Assembly: GCF_003820355.1 (NCBI RefSeq)
Contig: NZ_RPOK01000004.1
Span: 186,001 to 250,000 of the forward strand
Source of the DNA: Paralteromonas sediminis
GTDB lineage: Bacteria; Pseudomonadota; Gammaproteobacteria; Enterobacterales; Alteromonadaceae
Direction: 5' to 3'
DNA length: 64,000 nucleotides
Position 1 is the first letter of the stretch; every line of letters begins with the position of its first letter. Below, piece after piece: positions 18,204 through 27,957 of the stretch. A model generated the notes under the pieces. That model made no database searches. It saw only the letters and a program-made list of their open reading frames with translations, and was not told where the DNA came from. Position numbers and translations under genes: made by a program.

Positions 18204-20346
18204 CCAGGACACCTTGTATTTGTCTTAGCTTTCCAACCAACTTGGTTAATTCAGCGGCATTTTTCACTTCAAGCGAGAGATTGATCTGAGCCGTCATATT
18301 GTGTTTTAAGCTCTGACTATTTACCCCGAGTAACCCAACACCTTCGTTGGCCACCACGGTTGTAATATCTCGCAACATGCCATCTCTATCATTACAGAAC
18401 AAAATGATTGTGGTTTCAAAACTAACCGCCAATGAGTGTGCCCAGTTCACTTCAATGGCACGTTCAGGGGCATTATCCAGCAAATTTGCTAATTGGGGGC
18501 ATTGTTCTTTGTGAACACTCACCCCTTTACCCTGTGTTATGTAGCCCAATATTGCTTCACCAGGCACGGGCTGGCAACAGTTAGCCAATTGACTCATCAG
18601 GTGCCCTACCCCTTCTACCACTACGCTGTCGTGCTTACCCTTGGGTTTATGCTGACGTTTTTTCAGAACAAAATCGTCGTCTTTTTCTTGTGGTGGCGCG
18701 TGAAGTTGTTGCAGATAATTAACCACTGTCATCACGCGGATATCACCTGCTCCTATACAGGCAAACAAGTCATCCACATTCTTCACGTTGTACTTTTCGC
18801 AGGCCTCTCCCGCCACTTTTAGCGGAAGGTCGACTTTTGTTAGTTCACGCTCAAGCATCTCCTTACCAGCTTGTAAATTTTTGTCTTTATCTTGCTTTTT
18901 GAAGTAAGAGTGGATGGTTGCGCGCGCACGTGACGAATGCACATAACCCAGCCCAGGATGCATCCAGTCACGGCTGGGGTTGAGCGCTTTCCCGGTAAGG
19001 ACTTCTACCTGATCGCCATTTTGCAACTGATAGGTGAAAGGCACAATTCGCCCATTGATTTTAGCACCAATACACCTGTGACCTACATTGGAATGTACGT
19101 AGTAAGCAAAGTCTAACGGCGTAGACCCAAGTGGCAAATCGATGATGTCACCCTTAGGTGTGAAAACGTAAACGCGATCATCAAATACCTGACTGCGTAA
19201 TTCTTCCACTAAGTTGCCGGATTCTGCAACTTCTTCTTGCCACAACAAAATGCGCCTTAGCCAATTAATGCGTTCATCGAAGCCAGAGACTTTGCCTGTA
19301 CGGTCTTCTTTATATTTCCAGTGTGCAGCCACCCCTAATTCGGCATCCTGATGCATTTGCTGCGTCCGGATTTGAATTTCCACAGATTTGCCTTGTGGGC
19401 CAATAATCACCGTATGGATAGACTGATAACCATTCGGTTTTGGGGTAGCGATATAATCGTCAAACTCTTTAGGGATATGCCGATACGTTGCATGCACTGC
19501 GCCCAGTGCTGCATAACAATCCTGAAGCCTATCTGCAATAATCCTTAGCGCGCGAATATCAAAAAGTTGGTCGAAGGTAAGGCCCTTTTTTTGCATTTTT
19601 TTGTAAATGCTGAATATGTGTTTAGGTCGGCCGTATACATGTGCTTTTACGCCTTGTTTGTCCACCAGGCTCTGGATGTCATTAACGATATTGTCGATGT
19701 AATCAGCTCGTTCCCTACGTTTTCCATCAAGCTGCTTGGCGATTTGTTTATAGGTGGTTGGATGCAAATACCGAAACGCGAGGTCTTCTAATTCCCACTT
19801 CAGTTGCCCGATACCTAGTCTGTTTGCTAGGGGAGCATAAATAGTGGCACATTCGCGAGCTACTAGAACGCGGGTTTCCTCGTCCGCTTTTTTTACTTGC
19901 TGCAACGCGCAGATCCGTTCTGCCATTTTGATCACAACGGCGCGCGCATCTTCAACCATAGACAATAGCATGCGCCTGATACTGTCAACGTTATGTTCGT
20001 CAAGCCGTTGTTCCGGGGAGGAGCGTCCGTATAGCGCCCTAATGGCATCCATACGTCTTACCCCCACTATCAGGTGTTTGACTTCTGTACCAAACTCATC
20101 CTCAATATCTTCCTCGCTTAATGCGTGTTTTTCACAGTAAGGAAACACTAGGGCGGCTTGCAGCGTGACATCATCCATATTGAGTTCATGCAGAATCTCA
20201 ACCATCTCCTGTCCAACTAACAGGATTTCTGGGTTGTCCATGACATTACGTAACTTGTCACGGGTTCTCTCGGACAACGAAAGACTAGACAGCCAATCAT
20301 CAAAAGCAGGGCGCGTTGCTTGGTGAACTTTACGTGTTGAAACCAT
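18184..20346 (-). CDS. relA: GTP pyrophosphokinase, (p)ppGpp synthetase I
   Basis: Domain order is typical of RelA. An N-terminal HD region (about residues 30-180) reads AALVFPYCEKHALSEEDIEDEFG in place of the HDxxED hydrolase motif, so hydrolase activity is lost as in E. coli RelA. The synthetase domain follows (FDQLFDIRALRIIA, EFDDYIATPKPNGYQSIHT), then a TGS domain (VYVFTPKGDIIDLPLGSTPLDFAY), a helical/zinc-finger region and a C-terminal ACT domain (LFCNDRDGMLRDITTVVANEGV). It makes pppGpp on stalled ribosomes. It follows rlmD and overlaps mazG, matching the enterobacterial rlmD-relA-mazG order. Confidence 0.97.
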   Translation of the reverse strand: MVSTRKVHQATRPAFDDWLSSLSLSERTRDKLRNVMDNPEILLVGQEMVEILHELNMDDVTLQAALVFPYCEKHALSEEDIEDEFGTEVKHLIVGVRRMDAIRALYGRSSPEQRLDEHNVDSIRRMLLSMVEDARAVVIKMAERICALQQVKKADEETRVLVARECATIYAPLANRLGIGQLKWELEDLAFRYLHPTTYKQIAKQLDGKRRERADYIDNIVNDIQSLVDKQGVKAHVYGRPKHIFSIYKKMQKKGLTFDQLFDIRALRIIADRLQDCYAALGAVHATYRHIPKEFDDYIATPKPNGYQSIHTVIIGPQGKSVEIQIRTQQMHQDAELGVAAHWKYKEDRTGKVSGFDERINWLRRILLWQEEVAESGNLVEELRSQVFDDRVYVFTPKGDIIDLPLGSTPLDFAYYVHSNVGHRCIGAKINGRIVPFTYQLQNGDQVEVLTGKALNPSRDWMHPGLGYVHSSRARATIHSYFKKQDKDKNLQAGKEMLERELTKVDLPLKVAGEACEKYNVKNVDDLFACIGAGDIRVMTVVNYLQQLHAPPQEKDDDFVLKKRQHKPKGKHDSVVVEGVGHLMSQLANCCQPVPGEAILGYITQGKGVSVHKEQCPQLANLLDNAPERAIEVNWAHSLAVSFETTIILFCNDRDGMLRDITTVVANEGVGLLGVNSQSLKHNMTAQINLSLEVKNAAELTKLVGKLRQIQGVLDVKREG

Positions 20347-20361
20347 GCAGTGTATCAGTCC

Positions 20362-21729
20362 TCAATCGCGTTCAAAGAGTGCAATCATTTCAGTATGTGC
20401 GGTATACGGAAACATATCCATCAGGGCAATCTTTGCGAGTCTGAAATGACCGCTTAGCAATATTTTTGCATCTCTTGCCCAAGTCTGAGGGTTGCAAGAA
20501 ACATACAATATTCGCTTTGCATGCGCATCTTTTAATGTAAGGCATGCCTGCTCAGCCCCATCGCGCGAGGGGTCAAGCATAATAAGATCTGGAGCAAACT
20601 CGTTGAGCGAGTTCGCAATTGCCTGCATAGACAGGTCAGCACATTGCCAATTAATATTTTTTATGCCCTGTTGTAGCGCATTTTGTTTCGCCTTTTGCAC
20701 CATGTCGTCACTGCCTTCAAAGGCGATAACAGATAGACAGCGCTCTGCAAGTGCATAAGTAAAATTACCCAGCCCAGCAAACAACTCCAAAACGGTATCG
20801 TTTTTCTTAGGCTGCAACCAGGTTATTGCGCGTTCAACCATCAACGCATTCACCTTTTCATTAACCTGTATGAAATCATTTGCACCGGGTTTGAGTACAG
20901 TAGAAGTGTGCGATACCTGCTCAACTGAAATAAACAAAGCATCGTCACTAAACGCGGTCAAGTGTGCTATGCACGCTTGCTTTACATGCAAAAAAATATC
21001 GACTCGCTGATGCGCTTGCCATTGGGTAAATTGGTCCTGCCAAAATGCCATAACCTGCGCAGAAGGCGCCTTAGTAAAGTTTATAGTTATCCCAACACCA
21101 TTGGCGTATTCGATTACTGTCACGTGACCTATGGGTTGTGGCGCACTGCGAGTTAACCGTGAATGGAGCGTTTTCAGTACGTTTTGCAATGGCACCGTCA
21201 GTACAATACAGTTAGAGACCGATACGATATTCGTGGAATGTTTCGCTTTGAAACCAAATCGAATATTGTTTTTGTCTCTTCCATCATAAGCGAGTCTGGC
21301 CTTTCGTCTGTATTGCAATGTTGGGCCAACGATAGCGTCTTCCCAGGGTAATTGTTCTAATGCAAAGGCCCGTTTAAATTGTGCATCGAGATCCTGTTGT
21401 TTCCATTCCAACATGGTTGATGGCGTGCAGTGTTGTGTAGTACAACCGCCGCAGCTTGAAAACCATTCACAAGGCGCAGTTTGCCTTGCGGGGTGCGGGC
21501 TTTCTATTGAATTATCATCTGCAACACCCCGCCAGTAACGTTTTTGCTTACTGAGCTGTTTAACATACAGGGTTTCTCCCGCCAAACCACCTTGAATAAA
21601 TAGTGGCGGCTTTCTGTTAGCAGATAGCCCTTCTCCCTGACTGGTTACCTTATTCACGGTCACCTTAAGCTTGTCGCGCTCAATCGTGCGTATCGCTTTC
21701 TTTTTTTTCGCAGAATAAAATTGAACCAC
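20362..21729 (-). CDS. rlmD: 23S rRNA (uracil-1939-C5)-methyltransferase
   Basis: An N-terminal TRAM domain (KLKVTVNKVTSQGEGLSANRKPPLFIQGGLAGE) precedes a four-cysteine iron-sulfur motif (CEWFSSCGGCTTQHC). The SAM-binding Rossmann domain has DTVLELFAGLGNFTYALAERC, then MLDPSRDGA and the catalytic-cysteine motif LYVSCNPQTWARD. RlmD methylates U1939 of 23S rRNA. At 455 residues it is slightly longer than E. coli RlmD (433), with a lysine-rich leader. It lies 15 bases upstream of relA and 3 bases downstream of acpS. Confidence 0.95.
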   Translation of the reverse strand: MVQFYSAKKKKAIRTIERDKLKVTVNKVTSQGEGLSANRKPPLFIQGGLAGETLYVKQLSKQKRYWRGVADDNSIESPHPARQTAPCEWFSSCGGCTTQHCTPSTMLEWKQQDLDAQFKRAFALEQLPWEDAIVGPTLQYRRKARLAYDGRDKNNIRFGFKAKHSTNIVSVSNCIVLTVPLQNVLKTLHSRLTRSAPQPIGHVTVIEYANGVGITINFTKAPSAQVMAFWQDQFTQWQAHQRVDIFLHVKQACIAHLTAFSDDALFISVEQVSHTSTVLKPGANDFIQVNEKVNALMVERAITWLQPKKNDTVLELFAGLGNFTYALAERCLSVIAFEGSDDMVQKAKQNALQQGIKNINWQCADLSMQAIANSLNEFAPDLIMLDPSRDGAEQACLTLKDAHAKRILYVSCNPQTWARDAKILLSGHFRLAKIALMDMFPYTAHTEMIALFERD

Positions 21730-21732
21730 AGC

Positions 21733-22113
21733 TCACACTCTTGAGAGTATTACAGTAGCGACAGCATAGTGCTGCTCATCGGCGATGCTAATGGCGAATT
21801 GAGACGCATGCATTGCCTCAGCCTGTCGAAGGGCACCTTCAGTTAACTGTAACTCTGGGGCACCCAATGCATTGTTTGAAATCTCGATATGCTGCCAACT
21901 CACGCCGTTTCCAATACCTGTCCCCAGCGCTTTAACCGTCGCTTCTTTAGCAGCAAAGCGTTTTGCAAGAAACCTGACGGGTTGCGATGAAGCTGAATAT
22001 GTAACCAGTTCGCTCTCTGTTAAGATTCGTTGGGCGAGCTTATTCAACCGCTTAGGATCATCGCCTAAACGCGCAATCTCAATAATATCAGTACCCAGAC
22101 CGACTACTGACAT
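21733..22113 (-). CDS. acpS: Holo-[acyl-carrier-protein] synthase
   Basis: A small phosphopantetheinyl transferase with the two family motifs: [14 protein letters not shown] at the N-terminus and [21 protein letters not shown] in the middle, giving the Asp and Glu metal ligands. It transfers 4'-phosphopantetheine from CoA to acyl carrier protein. The 126-residue length matches E. coli AcpS. Its start overlaps the end of pdxJ by ten bases, the conserved recO-pdxJ-acpS order. Confidence 0.97.
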   Translation of the reverse strand: MSVVGLGTDIIEIARLGDDPKRLNKLAQRILTESELVTYSASSQPVRFLAKRFAAKEATVKALGTGIGNGVSWQHIEISNNALGAPELQLTEGALRQAEAMHASQFAISIADEQHYAVATVILSRV

Positions 22114-22853
22114 TGACAGCCCTGACGCGCTTCTATCATGAGTTTCCGCATATCTGCGACGGCTTTTTCCAGACCATCGAATGCTGCTCTGGCGATAATC
22201 GCGTGCCCAATGTTGAGCTCTTCTATTTCCTTGATAGCAGCAATAGGCTGGACGTTGTGATAATGGAGACCATGGCCAGCGTTGACATGTAACCCCTGAT
22301 TATGCGCGTATTCAATGCCTTGACGTAATTTTTCAAGTTCAGCACTTTGTTGTTCTGGACAAACAGCCTCGGCATATTGCCCCGTATGAATTTCAATATA
22401 AGGCGCTCCGCATGTCACAGCAGCATCAATTTGTTGCTGATCAGCATCGATAAACAAAGATACAAGAATTCCTGCATCAGCTAATTGTTGACAGGCGGCT
22501 TTGATAGCATCCAAGTTACCGACTACATCCAGACCACCTTCTGTAGTGAGTTCTTCTCGCTTTTCGGGGACAAGGCAGCAGAATGTCGGTTTCGTTTTTA
22601 GCGCTATGGCTATCATTTCTTCTGTTACCGCCATTTCCAAATTCATTCTGGTGTCCAATGTCTGTGCCAGAAGCGCTACATCTCTATCTTTGATGTGACG
22701 TCTGTCTTCACGCAAGTGCACAGTAATGCCGTCTGCACCAGCACGCTCAGCGATAGCGGCGGCATGCACGGGATCAGGGTACTGGGTCCCTCGCGCATTC
22801 CTTAAGGTGGCAATGTGATCAATATTTACACCTAAATAAATGGGGTTTAGCAT
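22104..22853 (-). CDS. pdxJ: Pyridoxine 5'-phosphate synthase
   Basis: A TIM-barrel enzyme starting [26 protein letters not shown], the PdxJ signature. [20 protein letters not shown] and [10 protein letters not shown] carry further active-site residues, and [13 protein letters not shown] lies near the C-terminus. It condenses 1-deoxyxylulose-5-phosphate with 3-amino-2-oxopropyl phosphate to make pyridoxine phosphate. The substrate-forming dehydrogenase pdxA also lies in this window (31625). The 249-residue length fits the usual size of about 243. Confidence 0.97.
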   Translation of the reverse strand: MLNPIYLGVNIDHIATLRNARGTQYPDPVHAAAIAERAGADGITVHLREDRRHIKDRDVALLAQTLDTRMNLEMAVTEEMIAIALKTKPTFCCLVPEKREELTTEGGLDVVGNLDAIKAACQQLADAGILVSLFIDADQQQIDAAVTCGAPYIEIHTGQYAEAVCPEQQSAELEKLRQGIEYAHNQGLHVNAGHGLHYHNVQPIAAIKEIEELNIGHAIIARAAFDGLEKAVADMRKLMIEARQGCQCQ

Positions 22854-22908
22854 GCTAACGCGAATTCCTATGATTCAGTAATAAAGCTCGATTGTAGCAT
22901 GACTGCAG

Positions 22909-23601
22909 TTAACTGCGTCTAAACAAGGCGCGGCTATTTAAAGGTTTTTGGCCAACGACTGGCAGTAACATTTGACGGCAAAGCCATTTAGCCAGTTTAC
23001 GACTATCATTTGACCAAGCTTCTTGTTGCAAGCCCAGAATATGCGCCCCGCATATTTTGAATTCTGAATACTGCGCCAGCGTAAAACCCACTTCTGGTGT
23101 GAAAGCGTAATCAGAGTTGGGGTCAATAGGCGCGCCAGAATGTGCTTCCACAGTAAAATCGGGCATTACACCTAACTCTTCCAACAGCGAAAACTCAAAC
23201 TGCCGGAGAACGATATCGTAGTCCTTAAGCGAAGTAAGTGATTGCAAACACTGCTCATACATATCGAAAACCAGCTCTACTGCGAGTCCGTTTGGAATGG
23301 CGCGAGTGAGCAATTCATTCATATAGAAGCCGCAGTAGAGTGCCTCACCCTGTAGTTTGAAGGCGTTTTCTTTTGCCTCGATATGTTTTAGGGTTTTGAG
23401 TTCACTTTTACCCATCAACATCAGGCACAGTGGTTGAAAACCTTGGATCAAACTCTTCTTGTCTGACTTTGCTTTTCTCACACCCCTCACAACCGCACTT
23501 ACCCGGCCCTCACTACGAGTAAAAAAGTCTGCAATCACACTGGTCTCTCGGTAGGGCCTATGATGAATAACATAACCCATGAGTTCCGTGTCCATTGCCA
23601 T
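22909..23601 (-). CDS. recO: DNA repair protein RecO
   Basis: The N-terminal OB fold (GYVIHHRPYRETSVIADFFTRSEGRVSAVVRGVRKAKS) is followed by a helical domain (YCGFYMNELLTRAI, FEFSLLEELGVMPDF). RecO loads RecA onto SSB-coated single-stranded DNA with RecR. The ATG at 23601 shares one base with the recJ stop (TAATG), so the two are translationally coupled. A second in-frame ATG two codons later is possible. Length of 230 residues is normal. Confidence 0.95.
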   Translation of the reverse strand: MAMDTELMGYVIHHRPYRETSVIADFFTRSEGRVSAVVRGVRKAKSDKKSLIQGFQPLCLMLMGKSELKTLKHIEAKENAFKLQGEALYCGFYMNELLTRAIPNGLAVELVFDMYEQCLQSLTSLKDYDIVLRQFEFSLLEELGVMPDFTVEAHSGAPIDPNSDYAFTPEVGFTLAQYSEFKICGAHILGLQQEAWSNDSRKLAKWLCRQMLLPVVGQKPLNSRALFRRS

Positions 23602-25325
23602 TAAACACAGGCCTCCATGTAGTCAAACACAAGTTGCAGACTTTGTTTGCCTCGGAACACATTAATCTCTGGTTTGTAGACACCTTTAATCTGGGAAACT
23701 TGATTGTTTGGCCAAACATCTAAATCGATGTTAAACGCAATCGCCTCTAGGTGCTGCCCATTAGTGTGCTCAAGTGTCATTTTAAGGTGGTTTTCGCCCA
23801 CTATTCGTTGTGATATCAGCGTAAACTGATCATCGAAAGCTGGGGCGGGAAAACCTTGCCCGTATGGGCCTGAAGCGTACAACAGGCGCACAAAATCGAG
23901 TGTCAAGCAATCAAGCGGCAATGGACCGTCGGTATAGACGCGTTTATCGCTATCAAGATCGACGCCCAATCGTGCGATCACTTGCATGAACCTTTGGTTG
24001 AATCGCTCCAAGTTAGATAAATTAATTGTCAAACCTGCCGCCATGGCATGGCCGCCAAACTTGTCTATCAGCTCGGGGGATTCTCGGTTGAGGTCTTCCA
24101 AGGCATCCCTGATATGAATACCTTCAACGGATCTGGCTGAACCTTTAATTTTTCCATCTCCTGCGTCTGCAAACGCGATGACTGGACGGTTAAACCTGTC
24201 TTTCATTCTTCCAGCAACGATACCAATGATACCCTGATGAAATGCTGAATGATGAAACACTAAGGCTGATGGCACTTCACCCGACTGCTCGGCGATAAGC
24301 GCTTCAGCCAGTTGTTCAGCTTCTTGTTTCATCGTCTTTTCAATCTGTTTTCTCTGCTGATTTAGACTGTCTAAATCAGCGGCCATTTGACGAGCGAGAT
24401 AAATGTCATCGGCCAGCAGACACTCAATGCCGGTAGACATATCATCCAATCTGCCTGCTGCATTGAGCCTAGGCCCAACCACAAATCCCAAGTCAGAAGC
24501 GGTCAGATTGTCGGGTTGCCGATTGGCAATATCCAATATCGCTTTAATGCCTGGCCTGCATTTTCCTGCTCGAATGCGTTGCAGGCCTTGGTGCACCAAA
24601 ATGCGATTGTTGCTATCCAGTTTAACCACATCTGCAACAGTACCAACCGCCACAATATCTAACCACTGTGCCATCGAAGGTGGCGGTTGTGTTTTACTCA
24701 ATAGCCCTCTGTCAGCCATAGCACTGCGCAATGCAGAAAGAAGATAAAAGGCGACACCAACCCCGGCTAAATTTTTTGAGGGAAACGCGCAATCTGCTAA
24801 ATTCGGATTAACAATGGCATCTGCGTCGGGCAAAGTAGCAGGCGGCAGATGATGATCGGTTACAATAACGTCAAGACCCAAGGCTTTGGCGTGAGCTACG
24901 CCCTCCAAACAGGCAATGCCACTATCTACCGTTATAATGAGATCAGCAGCATCCTGATGTGCTACGTCAACAATTTGAGGGCTTAATCCATAGCCAAAAT
25001 CAAATCTGTTCGGTACCAAGTAAGAAAGCGATTTTGCACCAAAACTCTTGAGTGCGAGCATACACAATGCGGTGCTTGTTGCGCCATCCGCATCAAAATC
25101 ACCGACAATGACGATGCGTCGTTGTTTAGCTATTGCATCAATCAGTAGTTCGACCGCTTTTTGGATGCCGGATAGGCTTTTGAAGTGTAACAGACATTTT
25201 GCTTGCGTATTGACATCTTCAAGCTGGGTAACTCCGCGGTTCCGATATATCTTATCGATGACAGGGTGCAAAGAAGAAGACAGCATGCCGCCAACGGGTT
25301 GGCGGCGGATAATTTGTGTATTCAT
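23601..25325 (-). CDS. recJ: Single-stranded-DNA-specific exonuclease RecJ
   Basis: The DHH phosphoesterase domain has RIVIVGDFDADGATSTAL, LIITVDSGIA, VTDHHLPP and DAIVNPN, which together give the metal ligands. DHHA1 appears as RPVIAFADAGDGKIKGSARSVEG and FGGHAMAAGLTI. The C-terminal OB-like domain is present (HLKMTLEHTNGQHLEAIAFN). RecJ degrades 5' single strands in recombination and mismatch repair. Length of 574 residues fits E. coli (577). It sits between dsbC and recO, and dsbC-recJ adjacency is also seen in enterobacteria. Confidence 0.97.
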   Translation of the reverse strand: MNTQIIRRQPVGGMLSSSLHPVIDKIYRNRGVTQLEDVNTQAKCLLHFKSLSGIQKAVELLIDAIAKQRRIVIVGDFDADGATSTALCMLALKSFGAKSLSYLVPNRFDFGYGLSPQIVDVAHQDAADLIITVDSGIACLEGVAHAKALGLDVIVTDHHLPPATLPDADAIVNPNLADCAFPSKNLAGVGVAFYLLSALRSAMADRGLLSKTQPPPSMAQWLDIVAVGTVADVVKLDSNNRILVHQGLQRIRAGKCRPGIKAILDIANRQPDNLTASDLGFVVGPRLNAAGRLDDMSTGIECLLADDIYLARQMAADLDSLNQQRKQIEKTMKQEAEQLAEALIAEQSGEVPSALVFHHSAFHQGIIGIVAGRMKDRFNRPVIAFADAGDGKIKGSARSVEGIHIRDALEDLNRESPELIDKFGGHAMAAGLTINLSNLERFNQRFMQVIARLGVDLDSDKRVYTDGPLPLDCLTLDFVRLLYASGPYGQGFPAPAFDDQFTLISQRIVGENHLKMTLEHTNGQHLEAIAFNIDLDVWPNNQVSQIKGVYKPEINVFRGKQSLQLVFDYMEACV

Positions 25326-25337
25326 TGCTACGTGGTA

Positions 25338-26051
25338 TTAACCCGCGCTCTGTAACGCTTGCAACAGAGCAGGTGCAGGTTGATAGCCTGGGATCAAACG
25401 GCCATTAGGCAAGATAATATTCGGTGTGCCGTTTACGCCAATTTTCTGGCCAAACTGATATTGCTCGACAATGGAGTTTTCACATCGTGCGAGTTCTACA
25501 TTCTCGCCGGCTTTACCTTGTGTCATTGCTTCTTGTTGATCACTTGAGCACCAAATAGAAATCATATCATTGAACGTCTTCCCTTGGGTACCGGCTCTTG
25601 GAAACGCCAAATAGCGAACGGTAATACCTCTTTCATTATATTCACCCATTTGCTCGTGCAGTCGACGACAGTATCCGCAAGAAATATCGGTAAAAACAGT
25701 AACGATGAATTTTTCATCTTTGGCTTTAAATTCTATGTAATCACCGTCGAATTGTTTGAGCCCTTCTAGCCTGATTGACGACAATGCCGCCTCTGTCTCG
25801 TCACGCATACCAGCGTCCATGTTGTAAATTCTGGCCTGCATCAAATATTTACCATCTTTAGAGGCATAAAAAATGCCACGAGCAGTATTCAACTGATAAA
25901 GGCCATCTACTGGCGCATCAGCTATCGCAGTAACTTCCCATCCCATCGACTGCTCTAGCTTTTTTATCAATTCACTGTGTTCATCAGCCATACAACCGAA
26001 TGTGGTAAAACAAGCTACCGCTAAAAGAATTGTTTTTCTAAACCCATTCAC
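25338..26051 (-). CDS. dsbC: Thiol:disulfide interchange protein DsbC
   Basis: A signal peptide (VNGFRKTILLAVACFTTFGCMA) precedes the DsbC dimerisation domain (QLNTARGIFYASKDGKYLM). The thioredoxin-fold domain has the active site CGYCRR, followed by YLAFPRAGTQGK and the cis-proline motif GVNGTPNIILPNG. It isomerises wrong disulfides in the periplasm. I choose a GTG start at 26051 with GGAG nine bases upstream. A longer frame from 26093 adds 14 residues before the signal peptide. A Cys near the cleavage site does not form a proper lipobox. Confidence 0.93.
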   Translation of the reverse strand: MNGFRKTILLAVACFTTFGCMADEHSELIKKLEQSMGWEVTAIADAPVDGLYQLNTARGIFYASKDGKYLMQARIYNMDAGMRDETEAALSSIRLEGLKQFDGDYIEFKAKDEKFIVTVFTDISCGYCRRLHEQMGEYNERGITVRYLAFPRAGTQGKTFNDMISIWCSSDQQEAMTQGKAGENVELARCENSIVEQYQFGQKIGVNGTPNIILPNGRLIPGYQPAPALLQALQSAG

Positions 26052-26147
26052 AAAAAAATACTCCAAACTTCTGTTGCACCTCAATGGCGTCATTTAAATA
26101 CATACTTCATCGCTTATACAGACCGCCAAAAGGCGCACCCACTTTCA

Positions 26148-27050
26148 CTAACCTCTCGGATGGTGGCTTTTCACTAACGATTGTAATCGTGCTTTTGCCA
26201 CATGTGTATAAATTTGTGTAGTTGAGAGATCACTATGCCCCAATAATAATTGAACTACACGCAAGTCTGCCCCGTGATTTAACAAATGCGTCGCAAACGC
26301 GTGACGCAAAGTATGGGGGGATAGCTTTTGCTTAACATTTGCTCTCTGCGCATAAAACTTTATTCTGTGCCAGAACGTTTGTCGGGTCATTTGGTTACCT
26401 TGTTTACTTAAAAAAACAGTATCGTTAGCCTGTTTTAGCAAGGCACCTCTTGCTTCGCTCATATATATCTGTAACGAGTCAATCGCCGCTTCCCCTAGTG
26501 GCACCAAACGCTCTTTGTTCCCCTTTCCCACCACTCTGACTACGCCTTGTTGTAAGCTGACTTCGTCTAGTGACAATCTGACCAATTCTGTCACCCTGAG
26601 TCCGGTTGCATAAAGTACTTCAAGCATCGCTTTATCGCGGCATTCGACAGGGTCGTCCAACAGAGGCTCGTTTAATAGCGCTTCTACTTCGGCCTCCGTG
26701 AGTGAGCTCGGTAGAGGGTTAACGACCTTAGGAGAATCAATATTACTCATAGGATTATCGAGGCGAATCTCATTATCGATGAGATACAAGTAAAAACGCC
26801 TAAGTGTACTGATATAGCGCTGTACACTTCTGGCTTTTAGACCGTCGGTGAGCAAGGATTCCTTAAACGCCTGACAGTCTCCCGCACTGACCTCACGCAG
26901 CTTTTTTCTATTGGTTGTTTTCGCAAAATGTGCAAATCGGCTAATGTCTGTTTTATAAGCCTGAAGTGTTAAATCACTTAACCCTTTTTCCAACCAAAGG
27001 TACTCAGTGAATTGTTCTATGTCTTTTTGGTCCTGAAGCCGGATTAACAC
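26148..27050 (-). CDS. xerD: Site-specific tyrosine recombinase XerD
   Basis: An N-terminal SAM-like core-binding domain (IEQFTEYLWLEKGLSDLTLQAYKTDI) precedes the tyrosine recombinase domain. Catalytic residues are visible in ATGLRVTELVRL (Arg), VVGKGNKERLVPL (Lys), HTLRHAFATHLL (His and Arg), LLGHSDLSTTQIYTHV (His and nucleophile Tyr). XerD resolves chromosome dimers at dif with XerC. The GTG start at 27050 has AAAGG eight bases upstream, next to the djlA stop. The xerD-dsbC-recJ order supports XerD over XerC. Confidence 0.96.
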   Translation of the reverse strand: MLIRLQDQKDIEQFTEYLWLEKGLSDLTLQAYKTDISRFAHFAKTTNRKKLREVSAGDCQAFKESLLTDGLKARSVQRYISTLRRFYLYLIDNEIRLDNPMSNIDSPKVVNPLPSSLTEAEVEALLNEPLLDDPVECRDKAMLEVLYATGLRVTELVRLSLDEVSLQQGVVRVVGKGNKERLVPLGEAAIDSLQIYMSEARGALLKQANDTVFLSKQGNQMTRQTFWHRIKFYAQRANVKQKLSPHTLRHAFATHLLNHGADLRVVQLLLGHSDLSTTQIYTHVAKARLQSLVKSHHPRG

Positions 27051-27054
27051 CTTA

Positions 27055-27891
27055 CTACCAACCTTTCTGTTTTCGGATCAATTCGTATGCTGCTTGAATA
27101 GACTGTGTTTTCTGCTTGGCCATCTCCAAGGCCTGTTGGGGCAAGCCTTTTGATATCAGCTTATCAGGGTGGTGCTCGGCCATGCGTTTCTTGTAGGCCT
27201 TTTTTACTGTCTTCTCATCGTCTGAAGGCGAAACGCCAAGTATTTGATAAGCCTCCTTTACGGGTAGTTGCGAGGTGTGTGTCGAGCTGTCCTGTGAGTG
27301 CTGTCCCTGCCTAAATCGCTGTTGAGCAATATGCGCACGAATCAGGAAGTCTAATGACCCTCTACTGAATCCCAATACATGCGCAACTTTTTCCAATACC
27401 TTTTGTTCAGGAGGACTCAGCGCGCCATCGGATAAAGCAGCCTGTATCAGTATTTCGAGAAAGATTTGCAGTAAATCACGTCTTCCATGACAAAACTCAA
27501 CGAGGCTCTTCAGCGTTTCGATGAGCGGAAAGTCAGCCGATTTTCCCTCACGAAAGGCTGTTTGTGCTTCCTGTCGCGCGTTGCCTTGAAGCTGCATCTC
27601 ATCCATCAGTGCAGACGCAACAGCGATTTCACTGTCAGTCACCCTACCATCTGCTTTGGCAATGTGCCCTAGGCTTGCAAACAAGCTGTTGAAAAAAACC
27701 GCGTTCTGCTGAAAACTGTCTGGGTTTGTAAAAAAGCGCCCAAAACCACCTAACTGAGAAAAGTCCTGACTATATGCACGGTCAAACAGGTACCCCACTA
27801 TTAAGCCTAAAATCGCCCCTGGGATCTTTAAAAACATAAAGCCAAATAATACTCCGAGGATTCTTCCCCACACCGGCATAATTTTACTCAA
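27055..27891 (-). CDS. djlA: Membrane-anchored DnaJ-like co-chaperone DjlA
   Basis: An N-terminal membrane segment (VWGRILGVLFGFMFLKIPGAILGLIVGYLFD) precedes a TerB-like helical domain (LGHIAKADGRVTDSEIAVASALM) and a C-terminal J domain (EAYQILGVSPSDDEKTVKKAYKKRMAEHHPDKL) with the HPD motif. DjlA stimulates DnaK at the inner membrane. Length of 278 residues fits E. coli DjlA (271). It is divergent from lptD, as in E. coli, where djlA and lptD are also neighbours. Confidence 0.95.
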   Translation of the reverse strand: MSKIMPVWGRILGVLFGFMFLKIPGAILGLIVGYLFDRAYSQDFSQLGGFGRFFTNPDSFQQNAVFFNSLFASLGHIAKADGRVTDSEIAVASALMDEMQLQGNARQEAQTAFREGKSADFPLIETLKSLVEFCHGRRDLLQIFLEILIQAALSDGALSPPEQKVLEKVAHVLGFSRGSLDFLIRAHIAQQRFRQGQHSQDSSTHTSQLPVKEAYQILGVSPSDDEKTVKKAYKKRMAEHHPDKLISKGLPQQALEMAKQKTQSIQAAYELIRKQKGW

Positions 27892-27957
27892 TATTAATTT
27901 TATTTAGCGTCACTATAACCAAAAGCAAAAATGAATTCAGTCTTTTGGATTTAAGCT

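Noticed and set aside
25338-26051. DsbC as a lipoprotein
   Set aside because: The Cys near the cleavage site is preceded by Thr-Phe-Gly, not a valid lipobox, and normal signal-peptidase cleavage after CMA fits.
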